11,493 bases of DNA from Candidatus Latescibacterota bacterium (GCA_022826515.1 JAJDUT010000055.1:1-11493); one strand, 5' to 3'. Positions 1 through 6,890 are shown, counted from the stretch's first letter. A program made the numbers and translations. The notes: generated from the letters alone by a model not told the origin.

Positions 1-105
1 TCCTCGTTGACCGTCGCTTGCTCGTCCTTGTCGGGGTGGTGCGCCTAGTGGCTTCGACTGGGCTAGCCTCTATGCACATTCCGTGCCAACGAGCAGGCCG
101 CGCAC

Positions 106-137
106 AAAAAAATCCTTTAGGAAAGCCCTAAAGGATT
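106..137 (-). terminator. Intrinsic terminator for leftward transcription
   Basis: AATCCTTTAGG (111-121) and CCTAAAGGATT (127-137) form a perfect 11-bp stem with a 5-nt loop. Read on the minus strand the hairpin is followed directly by a run of T (complement of the A run at 106-112), the classic Rho-independent arrangement. It would stop transcripts coming from the minus-strand gene that ends at 504, leaving a 3' tail of roughly 370 nt. That tail would contain the palindromes at 205-301. Confidence 0.7.
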
Positions 138-204
138 GAAAACATACGACTTAAAATGATAAGAGGGAGATAGCTGTGCTGCGCCGTTTAGCTCTTGCTA
201 CTCG

Positions 205-232
205 TCATTTGCATAATTTTTTATGCAAATGA
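205..232. repeat. 12-bp perfect palindrome with T4 loop
   Basis: TCATTTGCATAA (205-216) is followed by TTTT and then its exact reverse complement TTATGCAAATGA (221-232). The A+T-rich stem and the 4-nt spacer fit either a dimeric-regulator operator or an RNA/DNA hairpin. It lies 10 bp upstream of the dyad array at 243-301 and shares its style, short words separated by T-rich spacers, so the two are probably one element. No adjacent regulator gene is visible. Confidence 0.6.
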
Positions 233-242
233 ATAAATTTTT

Positions 243-301
243 GTGCATTTTGAACGATTTTCCCGTTCATTCTGCACGATTTTTTCGTGCAATTTGAACG
301 A
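243..301. repeat. Overlapping dyad array with alternative pairings
   Basis: The words run A-B-B'-A'-A-B: GTGCA (243-247), TGAACG (251-256), CGTTCA (264-269), TGCACGA (273-279), TCGTGCA (285-291), TGAACG (295-300). Two nested hairpins are possible. The first pairs 243-247 with 273-277 and 251-256 with 264-269. The second pairs 264-269 with 295-300 and 273-279 with 285-291. Both have 3x3 internal loops, and they share arms, so they are mutually exclusive. The same arrangement gives a 15-bp direct repeat with one mismatch (243-257 and 287-301). It may be a multi-site operator, a structured 3' RNA end or a fragment of a mobile element; the sequence does not decide between these. Confidence 0.6.
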
Positions 302-503
302 CTCTTTACGCCCGGCGGATCGGGTTTACGACTTCTTGGGCCGTTTCACCCCATACTCGCGCAAAACGGCTTGCCTTTTCGATAGGTGATTTGCAAAGAA
401 ACGGTTTTCATCGGCGCACCTCTACAGGATATACGGTATCAAAAAGTAAAACCACCTTTGCGGATGCGTTAGCTAGGATCCGAAAACAAATTTGGGCTAC
501 TTT

Positions 504-1553
504 TCAACGGAAACGGTGTAGAGAGAGACCCATCGTTACGGGCGTCAAATATGGGGCCGAGTCCGCCTCCACCTGAGAAATGAAATCCACTCGTAATTCG
601 AATCTCAACCGAGTCTTAGTGAAACGCAGTGCTTCCACTCCAAAGATAGCATGGATGTCCATACCTGTCTTAACTTCTCCTATATAGGTGTCAATCTTTC
701 TATCTTCGCCAAATGTATAAAGGGCGGTAGCAGGCTGATAATACTTATAAACAATGATTCCGCCTCCAGCGCCTACATAGGGCGAAATATTCTGTTTATT
801 GAAAAAGCGACGTAGGCTAATTGACCAACAGAAGAAGTGTACCGCGTCGTCTCCCTCTTCCTTGGTTGGCCGAACATCCTCTAGCCAAAAATCATTTTCC
901 AAGTTAAGGCTGTCATCTATGAAGTTGAAGCGGATTTCAGACCCCACACTATAGGATAGTGTCTCATAACTCACCCCCATTTCCATACCGGGGCTAGATG
1001 TCGTTTTTGTACCAGGGACGAAGACCCCTAGGAATCCTAAATGCCCAGCGAACCTAGCGGGTACTCTCTGGAACGCCCTAGCTTCCTGTTCGGTGATGTT
1101 CTCTATGTCGGTCGTAGCAGCGATAGGCTTTCGGTGAACCAGTGCATCGACCAGTCTGGGGGCAGCCGAGACCATCTCTTCGATACTGGCCAACAAGAGC
1201 TTTCGCTCAGTAATGACCGTGCCGATGGGGCGTTCCTCAATCAAGTGAGCCACTATTTTTTCGCCCAGACGCCCCAAAACAAGGCGATAACCGCTTGACC
1301 CGGCGGGGGCTCGGGAAACGAGGTCGCCCACCGCAATGCCCTGCTTGCGCAACTCAGTGCGCACCAGCAGAGCCGCAGTCTGGGCGTCGGCTTGGGGAAT
1401 GCCCAAATTCTCTAAGATAAGGTAGCCAGCGGAGGCAGGAGCCAAACGTCCCCTTGATTCCGGAGCCGACGCATCGGCTTGGGCAAAAGCCGGAACGACC
1501 GATAACACAAGGAACGCAAAACCAATCCAATAACCCCAAGTCTTCTTATCCAT
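504..1553 (-). CDS. Exported outer-membrane beta-barrel-like protein
   Basis: 349 aa, of unknown function. Residues 1-24 form a signal peptide: KK near the start, a hydrophobic stretch of about 14 residues, and an AFA|QA cleavage site. Residues ~40-165 form a mixed alpha/beta domain (LILENLGI, then LLVRTELRKQG, then predicted helices) that faintly recalls periplasmic TolB/CsgG-like N-terminal modules; this is only a resemblance. Residues ~170-349 show alternating beta strands with Gly/aromatic residues, including SPYVGAGGGIIVY and a final strand ending GLSLHRFR, as in small outer-membrane barrels. The ATG at 1553 has AAGAAGG five bases upstream. The gene follows the minus-strand racemase-family gene by 52 bp and may be cotranscribed. 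Its codon use looks more A+T-rich than its neighbours'. Surface or periplasmic function is inferred; substrate uptake is only a guess from position. Confidence 0.75.
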   Translation of the reverse strand: MDKKTWGYWIGFAFLVLSVVPAFAQADASAPESRGRLAPASAGYLILENLGIPQADAQTAALLVRTELRKQGIAVGDLVSRAPAGSSGYRLVLGRLGEKIVAHLIEERPIGTVITERKLLLASIEEMVSAAPRLVDALVHRKPIAATTDIENITEQEARAFQRVPARFAGHLGFLGVFVPGTKTTSSPGMEMGVSYETLSYSVGSEIRFNFIDDSLNLENDFWLEDVRPTKEEGDDAVHFFCWSISLRRFFNKQNISPYVGAGGGIIVYKYYQPATALYTFGEDRKIDTYIGEVKTGMDIHAIFGVEALRFTKTRLRFELRVDFISQVEADSAPYLTPVTMGLSLHRFR

Positions 1554-1605
1554 CGCAACCTTCTTTGAAAGAGATAGAGTTTACAAGGAAGCATACCTCT
1601 CCAAG

Positions 1606-2739
1606 CTAACCTTGCCTCAGCCTTTCGACCACCTCTTCATCCACCTCAATTCCCAATCCCGGCCCGGTCGGCACGCGCACAAAGCTGTCCTCTTGGTCAA
1701 ACGGCACTGCGCACAACTCTTGGCGAATGGCACTCGGCGTGCGGTCGAATTCCATCACCGGTTCCTGCATATAGGGCTGGGCGTTGCGCGCTGGCGGGCA
1801 GGGCGGCAACGTGGCGGCAAGGTGCAATGTGGCGGCGATCATAACGGGCGATCCCCAGACGTGGGGGTTGACCTGAATGCCGCAGGCGTTGGCCATGGCG
1901 CAGATGCGCTGCATTTCGGTGATGCCGCCGCAGTGCATGATATCGGGCTGGACAATGTCGTACGCGCGGCGCGTCAGGTAGGGCTTGAATTCGTAGCGGG
2001 TGCGCAGGTTTTCGCCGCCGGCAATAGCCATGGGCAGCGCGGCTTTGACCTCCAAATAGGCGTCCAGATCTTGGGCGTTGACCGGCTCTTCAAACCACAC
2101 CAAGTCCAGATCGGCCAACTTCTGGCCAATGCGAATCGCCGTGGTGGCGTTGTAGGCTTCGTTGGCATCGACCATGAGGTGAATGTCCGGGCCGATGGCA
2201 TCGCGCAGGGCGCGGACGCGCGCGACGTCCTCGGCGATGGACAGCCCTCCAACCTTGGTCTTCATCCCCTTGAACCCTGCGGCCACATAGCCCCGTGCCT
2301 CGTCGAGCAAGCGGTCGGGGAACTCGCCTTCGGTATAGTAGAGGCCGGTGGCATAGACGGCGACTTTGTCGCGGACCTTGCCGCCGAGGAGAGCGCAGAT
2401 TGGGAGGCCGGTGGCTTTGCCCGCGAGATCCCAGAGGGCGATATCGAGCGCGGAAAGGGCGCTGCCGGCTAGGCCGACTGCGTTATTGCCGTTGTAGAGC
2501 GCGTGGAACATGCGCTCCCATAGCCCTGCGCGGTCCATGGGGTCTTGGCCGATGAGCAGCGGGGCGAGCAAGCCGTCGATGAGACTGGCGGCCGCGCCTT
2601 CACCCCAGCCGACGAGGCCGTCGTCCGTGGTGACTTTGACGAGCGTGGTGCTGCGCTGGTCGAGCCAGCCTTGGGACCAGCCAAAGGGGCGCTCAAGGGG
2701 GCAGGTGAGGTCGAAGGTTTCGATGGCGACGATTTTCAT
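1606..2739 (-). CDS. Mandelate racemase/muconate lactonizing family enzyme (cycloisomerase or sugar-acid dehydratase)
   Basis: 377 aa, the normal length for the enolase superfamily. The N-terminal capping domain spans ~1-115, followed by the barrel. Seen in the sequence: K-x-K base motif (K160, K162 in GMKTKVGG), Mg ligands D191 (VDANEAY), E217/E218 (WFEEP) and E243 (GGENL), D266 (QPDIMHCGG), and catalytic His H293 in NPHVWGS. This is the complete mandelate-racemase-subgroup site. Such enzymes abstract the proton next to a carboxylate, in racemisation, dehydration or lactone opening. The PHVWGS context and MKIVAIETFDL start recall D-galactarolactone cycloisomerases and aldarate or aldonate dehydratases, but the substrate cannot be fixed. 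The ATG at 2739 is chosen because the family starts there (MKI-); the longer frame to 2790 adds 17 unrelated residues. It is divergent from the related enzyme at 2814. Confidence 0.9.
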   Translation of the reverse strand: MKIVAIETFDLTCPLERPFGWSQGWLDQRSTTLVKVTTDDGLVGWGEGAAASLIDGLLAPLLIGQDPMDRAGLWERMFHALYNGNNAVGLAGSALSALDIALWDLAGKATGLPICALLGGKVRDKVAVYATGLYYTEGEFPDRLLDEARGYVAAGFKGMKTKVGGLSIAEDVARVRALRDAIGPDIHLMVDANEAYNATTAIRIGQKLADLDLVWFEEPVNAQDLDAYLEVKAALPMAIAGGENLRTRYEFKPYLTRRAYDIVQPDIMHCGGITEMQRICAMANACGIQVNPHVWGSPVMIAATLHLAATLPPCPPARNAQPYMQEPVMEFDRTPSAIRQELCAVPFDQEDSFVRVPTGPGLGIEVDEEVVERLRQG

Positions 2740-2755
2740 AAATAGGTCTCTGAGG

Positions 2756-2784
2756 TTGACAGTTGTGGGGGGTGAATATAGGGT
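2756..2784 (+). promoter_or_regulatory. Candidate promoter of the rightward operon, in a divergent intergenic region
   Basis: A perfect TTGACA (2756-2761) is separated by 17 bp from TAGGGT (2779-2784), a weak -10 with the conserved T, A and final T. It would start transcription about 24 nt before the ATG at 2814, which has a strong AAAGGAGG at 2801-2808. The whole intergenic region between the divergent starts (2740-2813) is only 74 bp, so one regulator could control both directions. A minus-strand -10-like TATATT lies at 2775-2780 and overlaps this promoter. Confidence 0.4.
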
Positions 2785-2813
2785 ATGCAAGTTTGTGGAT
2801 AAAGGAGGCGCAC

Positions 2814-3953
2814 ATGAAAATCACCGCAGTGAAATTGCTGGTGTTGGAAGACCCAAGCCGCAAGGGGCGCGGCGGTCACAGTATCGCGCAGGTAGAGGGG
2901 CTGAGGAGAATACAATACACGCACCAGGGAAGGCCCGACCCGGAATTGCGCCCGGCGCGGCAGAGTTTTTTAGAGGTGCATACGGACGAGGGAATCGTCG
3001 GGCGCAGCGACACGTCGATGACGCCCTATCAGGCCGACATCGTGCGCTATCACGCGGTGGGGCGGAGCCCGTGGGAGCGCGAGGGGTTGTTTCAGCAGTT
3101 TTGGAAGGGAACCCGGTGGGTGTACCAGCCTCCGGGATGGTTTGGGGCGTTTGACAACTGTCTGTGGGACATTTTGGGCAAGGCCGCGGGCTTGCCGGTC
3201 TATGCGTTAGTGGGGCGCGTGCGGCCGCGCCTGCCCGCGTATCTGACCGGCGGCGATACAGACATAGAGGGGTATCTCAAGGCCATAGAACTCGGCAAGG
3301 AGATGGGTATTGGAGCGTACAAGTTCCACACGTATAAAGGAGGAAAGGCCGATATACCCATTTACAGAGCCGTGCGCGACGCCGTGGGGCCGGATTACGA
3401 TTTGATCACCGATCCAGTGTGTTCCTATAACTTGCGCGAGGCCATTGAGGTGGGGCGCGTACTGGAAGAGTTGGACTTCGTGTGGTTGGAAGAGCCAATG
3501 CACGAGCAGAAGATGAACCAATATCAGGAGCTGTGCCGCGCGTTGACCATTCCGGTGATGGGGACCGAGATGCTGATGCACGACATCAACTTGACGGCGC
3601 AATGGCTGATCCAAGGGGCGACTGATCGCCTGCGGGGCAATGCCCGGCACGGGACGACGCAGGTGTTGAAACTGGCGCATCTGGCCGAGCTGCACGGCGC
3701 GAATATCGAACTGAATGGCGGCGGGGCGTTGGACGGGCTGGTACACGCGCACTTGGGCTGCTGTATCGACAACACGGATTTCTATGAGTTTTTCGGAGCA
3801 ACGGCCGACAGCCTGCGGCAGACCGGGGCGCAATGGGGTTTGCTCAACGCGCCCTTGATTGAAGAAGGGCACATCGCGCCCCCAGATGGGCCGGGTTGGG
3901 GCGCGGAGTGGGACGAGGAGAAGTTCAGCTCGCTGGTAGTTGAAGAGCACTGA
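2814..3953 (+). CDS. Enolase-superfamily enzyme with altered active site
   Basis: 379 aa, a second member of the mandelate racemase/muconate lactonizing superfamily and clearly diverged from the one at 1606. Metal-site residues are present: D200 (LITDPVCSY), E226/E227 (WLEEPM), E252 (MGTEML). The base motif is K170-x-H172 (YKFHTYKGG) instead of K-x-K. The strand that carries the catalytic His in the neighbour (NPHVWGS) reads IELNGGGALDG here, with Asn301 at or near the His position; D271 (TDRLRGN) may replace the usual Asp. General-base chemistry from the Lys side is therefore expected, as in syn-dehydration or beta-elimination, but the substrate is unknown. The ATG at 2814 is preceded by AAAGGAGG; the longer TTG-started frame from 2763 is rejected. 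It is the first gene of the rightward operon, with an 11-bp gap to the next gene. Confidence 0.85.
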   Translation: MKITAVKLLVLEDPSRKGRGGHSIAQVEGLRRIQYTHQGRPDPELRPARQSFLEVHTDEGIVGRSDTSMTPYQADIVRYHAVGRSPWEREGLFQQFWKGTRWVYQPPGWFGAFDNCLWDILGKAAGLPVYALVGRVRPRLPAYLTGGDTDIEGYLKAIELGKEMGIGAYKFHTYKGGKADIPIYRAVRDAVGPDYDLITDPVCSYNLREAIEVGRVLEELDFVWLEEPMHEQKMNQYQELCRALTIPVMGTEMLMHDINLTAQWLIQGATDRLRGNARHGTTQVLKLAHLAELHGANIELNGGGALDGLVHAHLGCCIDNTDFYEFFGATADSLRQTGAQWGLLNAPLIEEGHIAPPDGPGWGAEWDEEKFSSLVVEEH

Positions 3954-3964
3954 GAAGGGGACGC

Positions 3965-4816
3965 ATGAAAAGCTGGCAACCCACCCAAGACCAAGTCCGC
4001 TCCTGGGAGGAAAAGGGCTATTTCACAGTACCTGGGGTCGCGACGGCCGACCAAGCGGCAGAGATGCGCGGGGTGATCAAGAACGTCCTGTACACGCCCG
4101 AGCCCGAAAACGTGCGCACGGAAACCGACCCCATGGACCCGATGGGCGATACGCCCGAGGCGCGGGCGCAGCGCTTTCGCAAGTTCAACCGCTGGTGCCA
4201 CACTGCACCGCTAGTCTGGCACACGGTACACGCTGGGGCGATGGCACCGCTAGCGCGGTATTACTTGGGCGATGATATCCTGCTCAAGTTCAGCAGCGTC
4301 TTCGTCAAGCCAGCCAAGACCGGCGCGGCCACGCCTTGGCACCAAGACAACGGGCTGTGGCGCGATGGCGAGACCGAGCCGTTCAACTTCTGGATGGCCC
4401 TCGACCCAGCGCGGCGCGACAACGGCTGCCTGCAGTTCATTCCGGGCAGCCACAAAACCGAGATCGTCGAGCACGTGCTCTACGCCGACAGCATCCACGG
4501 CGAACTGCCGAGGGAGCGGGTCGCGGCCTTAAAAGCCGAGCGCGGCGTCGAGCACATTGAGCTGGCACCAGGCGATGTAGTATGCTGGCACAGTAGCATG
4601 TGGCACTACAGTCCGGTCAACGAGAGTCCGCAGAGCCGGATCGGCATCGCTGGCGTCTATACCACGCCGGTCCTGGCCGACCGCTCGCCGCGCACTTGGG
4701 GCAATCTCCATTGGGTGATGCGAGGCGGTGCATTATGCACGGCATTTCCGCCGGACGAATACGAAGTACATGGAGAAAACAAGTCGCCGCTCGAACCGTT
4801 TCCGCGAGCCGACTAA
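3965..4816 (+). CDS. Phytanoyl-CoA dioxygenase (PhyH) family Fe(II)/2-oxoglutarate oxygenase
   Basis: 283 aa, typical PhyH length. The complete facial triad is visible: H126 and D128 in TPWHQDNG, and distal H214 in SSMWHYSP. R225, eleven residues later in QSRIGI, is the expected 2-oxoglutarate carboxylate binder. The family hallmark LQFIPGSHK (157-164) lies between. The N-terminus (WEEKGYFTVPGV) is the usual opening of these enzymes. The fold is a cytoplasmic double-stranded beta helix; known members hydroxylate C-H bonds in lipids, amino acids and small metabolites, or cleave alkyl groups. The substrate is not predictable here, but the position between two sugar-acid enzymes suggests a modified sugar acid (inference). 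GAGAAGGGG overlapping the upstream stop serves as ribosome binding site, so the two genes are translationally close. Confidence 0.93.
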   Translation: MKSWQPTQDQVRSWEEKGYFTVPGVATADQAAEMRGVIKNVLYTPEPENVRTETDPMDPMGDTPEARAQRFRKFNRWCHTAPLVWHTVHAGAMAPLARYYLGDDILLKFSSVFVKPAKTGAATPWHQDNGLWRDGETEPFNFWMALDPARRDNGCLQFIPGSHKTEIVEHVLYADSIHGELPRERVAALKAERGVEHIELAPGDVVCWHSSMWHYSPVNESPQSRIGIAGVYTTPVLADRSPRTWGNLHWVMRGGALCTAFPPDEYEVHGENKSPLEPFPRAD

Positions 4817-4825
4817 CAAGATAAT

Positions 4826-4855
4826 CCGCAGATGGACGCAGATGGACGCAGACGG
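4826..4855. repeat. Short 10-bp tandem element (dispersed-repeat type)
   Basis: GATGGACGCA occurs twice head to tail (4831-4850), preceded by CCGCA and followed by a third partial unit GACGG. Read in one frame it encodes RRWTQMDADG. Similar CGCAGATGGACGCAGATG strings recur between genes in several environmental bacterial lineages and often give rise to spurious RRWTQMDAD peptides (recalled, not searched). It sits in the 91-bp gap between two PhyH genes, inside an open frame continuous with the downstream gene, and therefore invites a wrong N-terminal extension. A TATAAAAT at 4881-4888 lies downstream without a good -35. Confidence 0.6.
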
Positions 4856-4907
4856 TCCGCAGCTTGAAGCGTTCAAGTCCTATAAAATTCAAAAGAGGAT
4901 GCACAAG

Positions 4908-5816
4908 ATGAGCGAAGCATACGTAGTCGATAAGAATCTGGGGCAGCCGTTGCTGTTGGAGGAAGGCGACCTGCCGCAAAAAAACGCCGATGGCGAGCCG
5001 GTCGTCGCGCTGACCGACGAGCAGAAATACCTCTTCGACGTGCGCGGGTGGCTCTTGGTGCCCGGGGTGTTGGCCGACGACGAGATTGAGGCCATGCACG
5101 AGTACGCCTTGCGCGTGCAGCACCATCCAGAGTCGCTGCCGGAACACGAACGTTCCTTTGTCGCCGGGCCGCTGGAGAAGCTGACCGACCATCCGGTTGT
5201 AGTGGGTTTCCTCAACGAGTTCTTGGCGTTCCCAGGGCTGTCGAGCGCCGAGTGCTACGGGTTTCGGATGGAGGGCAGCGGCTTGCGCAACCCAGCGGCG
5301 ACCCCCGAGCGCGAGGGCGTTTTCAACCCGCACAATGGCAGCGGCTTCTTTCGCTTTGCCGTGGATTCGCACCACTACCAGAGCATTCCCGGCAAGTCCT
5401 TCAGCGGATTGACGCGAGTGGTGTGGGAGCTGGCACCGGTCAAAATGCGGCAGGGCGGCACGCTCTTAGCCACGGGGAGCCACAAGGCCGCCTACCCCTC
5501 GCCCGCGGCCATTCAGGACCCACATTCAGCGGTGTGGGAAACATACGAGTGCCCGGCTGGGTCGGTGTTGTTTTTTACCGAGGCCCTGGCGCACAGCACC
5601 TCTCCGTGGACCAATGCGGACAACGAGCGGGTGGGTATCTTCAACCTCTACAATAGCGTTGGCTCGCGCTGGAGCCCGTGGTCGCCGCCGGCCGAACTCG
5701 TCGAGCAGATGCCGCCGATGCGGCAGACCCTCTTTCGCGGAACGTACTGCGCCGACAACGTGCCGGGATTCCGCTACGGCGGACAGAATCAGCGGGATCG
5801 GCCGGTCGCCGGATGA
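4908..5816 (+). CDS. PhyH-like oxygenase with H-x-G metal site
   Basis: 302 aa from the ATG at 4908 (AAAAGAGG at 4891-4898). The frame stays open upstream to 4728, but those residues cross the tandem repeat and do not look like protein. The C-terminal half has the PhyH layout: GLTRVVWELAPV, GGTLLATGSHK, then the distal His H229 (EALAHST) and R241 (ERVGIF). The proximal motif reads FNPHNGSG (H142-N-G144) where the sister enzyme at 3965 has WHQDNG, so the metal-binding carboxylate is absent from its usual place. D153 and H155/H156 (VDSHHY) follow and might supply a ligand. Some environmental PhyH proteins have a comparable HGG site (recalled). Activity may be hydroxylation with an alternative ligand, halogenase-like, or something else; the sequence does not decide. 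A tandem stop TGA-TAA ends the gene. Confidence 0.85.
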   Translation: MSEAYVVDKNLGQPLLLEEGDLPQKNADGEPVVALTDEQKYLFDVRGWLLVPGVLADDEIEAMHEYALRVQHHPESLPEHERSFVAGPLEKLTDHPVVVGFLNEFLAFPGLSSAECYGFRMEGSGLRNPAATPEREGVFNPHNGSGFFRFAVDSHHYQSIPGKSFSGLTRVVWELAPVKMRQGGTLLATGSHKAAYPSPAAIQDPHSAVWETYECPAGSVLFFTEALAHSTSPWTNADNERVGIFNLYNSVGSRWSPWSPPAELVEQMPPMRQTLFRGTYCADNVPGFRYGGQNQRDRPVAG

Positions 5817-5876
5817 TAAACTCGCGCTGGGCGAGGTTTTGACGCAAAGGGTTGCGATTTAAAAGGAAAGCGACGG

Positions 5877-6890
5877 ATGTATATCCAAGACCAAGTTTCC
5901 ATCGGCGAACTCGCCGACGAGCATCTGAGCTTCTTTCGCGCGATTGGGGTGGACTCGATCCATCTGGAGCTGCGCGGGGGGGCGCCCTCCACTGGGCGTC
6001 GAGGCGGTACCGGCTCGGCGAATACGTCGCTGGCGCAGGATTTAAAAGCCGGCAAGAACTGCACTGACGCGTTGGCGCAGGCGCGGGAAAAGGTCGAGTC
6101 GCACGACATGAAGCTGAACAATATCTTCATGCCCGCTTGGGAGGAGATCACCTTGGCCGAGGAGGACATGGACGAGAAGATCGGCCTCTGGTGCAAGATG
6201 CTGGAGAGCGTGGGCCAAGCCGGCATTCCCTGCGTGGGCTGGAACTTCAAACCCATGGGCAACTTTCGCACCCCTGCGGATACGGGCAGAGGCGGCGTGC
6301 GATACAGTACGTTCGACTACGCAGTTTTTGCTAAAAATCGGCCCGAACCGCACGACCCCCCGGTAGATGAGGCGCAGATGTGGGCGCGGATGGAGCGATT
6401 TTTAGCGGCGGCGATCCCCGCAGCCGAAAAGGCGGGCGTGCGGATGGCCCTGCACCCGGACGACCCGCCGATTCCCGAGCCGCTAGCGGGCGTGGCGCAG
6501 ATTTGTTCGACCCTAGACCAGTTCCGCAAAATATTCTTCGAGATCGCGCCGAGCGACAGCAATTGCATGCTCTTTTGCCAAGGGTGCATGACCGAGTTGC
6601 TAGGGCCAGAGAAGATCTACGACGCGATTGCCGAGATGGCTGCAAAGAGCAAGATCGCGTGGGTGCATTTCCGCAATGTGCGCGGGCAATTGCCGCGCTT
6701 TACCGAGGTGTTCTTGGACGAGGGAGAAGTGGATATGCGGCGAGCGATGGAGGTCTATCGCGATAATGGGTTTAATGGGCCGTATATGATGGACCACACG
6801 CCGTCTTTTCCACATGGATATGGGCCATTGTACGGAAAGGCGTATGCGATTGGGTATATTCGAGCGTTGATCCAGATGGTATACAGGTAA
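5877..6890 (+). CDS. uxuA: Mannonate dehydratase (UxuA) family protein
   Basis: 337 aa, shorter than E. coli UxuA (about 394 aa) but with the family's order of motifs: AGIPCVGWNFKPMGNFRT (115-132), GRGG..YSTFDY (138-148), MALHPDDPP (190-198), FCQGCMTE (233-240), WVHFRNVRG (262-270), FLDEGEVDM (279-287) and YMMDHTP (303-309). Candidate metal ligands of the TIM-barrel site are H193, C234, H264 and D306. The family dehydrates D-mannonate to 2-keto-3-deoxy-D-gluconate in glucuronate catabolism. The short N-terminal part (Gly-rich RGGAPSTGRRGGTG, 33-46) and the non-uronate neighbours leave open a related aldonate as substrate. AAAAGGAAAG precedes the ATG at 5877, 60 bp after the previous stop. Its product would feed the aldolase encoded at 7793. 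Confidence 0.88.
   Translation: MYIQDQVSIGELADEHLSFFRAIGVDSIHLELRGGAPSTGRRGGTGSANTSLAQDLKAGKNCTDALAQAREKVESHDMKLNNIFMPAWEEITLAEEDMDEKIGLWCKMLESVGQAGIPCVGWNFKPMGNFRTPADTGRGGVRYSTFDYAVFAKNRPEPHDPPVDEAQMWARMERFLAAAIPAAEKAGVRMALHPDDPPIPEPLAGVAQICSTLDQFRKIFFEIAPSDSNCMLFCQGCMTELLGPEKIYDAIAEMAAKSKIAWVHFRNVRGQLPRFTEVFLDEGEVDMRRAMEVYRDNGFNGPYMMDHTPSFPHGYGPLYGKAYAIGYIRALIQMVYR

Larger units (their letters stand above)
1..503. other. Left flank without a confident gene
   Basis: No reading frame here is convincing. One plus-strand frame is open from base 3 to a TAA at 127-129, and one minus-strand frame runs off the left edge, but neither has a recognisable motif. A minus-strand mini-ORF at 346-411 (21 codons, begins MKTVSLQITYRKGKPF, preceded by an AGAGGTG Shine-Dalgarno-like sequence) could be the decayed 5' end of a small gene. 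The overlapping minus frame ending at about 317 gives a basic tail (GVKRPKKS). A 7-bp inverted repeat GCCGTTT/AAACGGC (340-346 and 364-370) lies over this area. By eye the stretch is much richer in A+T than the catabolic genes to the right. The terminator and palindromes inside it are listed separately. Confidence 0.5.

Noticed and set aside
205..301. CRISPR array or integron attC-like site
   Set aside because: There are no regular repeat-spacer units, no cas or integrase gene, and the dyads lack the conserved attC core words.
346..411. Minus-strand mini-ORF beginning MKTVSLQITYRKGKPF
   Set aside because: It has a plausible start signal and resembles the start of small DUF proteins as I remember them, but 21 codons without continuation are not enough to call a gene.
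1612..2472. Long plus-strand open frame antisense to the 1606-2739 enzyme (286 aa)
   Set aside because: It mirrors the codon structure of the G+C-rich gene on the other strand, has low-complexity Gly/Ala/His content and no family motif.
4728..4907. Sixty-residue N-terminal extension of the second oxygenase
   Set aside because: It overlaps the end of the preceding gene and reads through a short tandem repeat; a Shine-Dalgarno sequence precedes the ATG at 4908.
4617..5375. Minus-strand open frame spanning two PhyH genes (252 aa)
   Set aside because: It lies antisense to two well-supported genes and crosses the tandem repeat; no protein signature.
4908..5816. Direct annotation as a halogenase
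   Set aside because: An H-x-G motif alone is insufficient; related PhyH proteins with HGG are common and uncharacterised, and a nearby Asp could still be the ligand.
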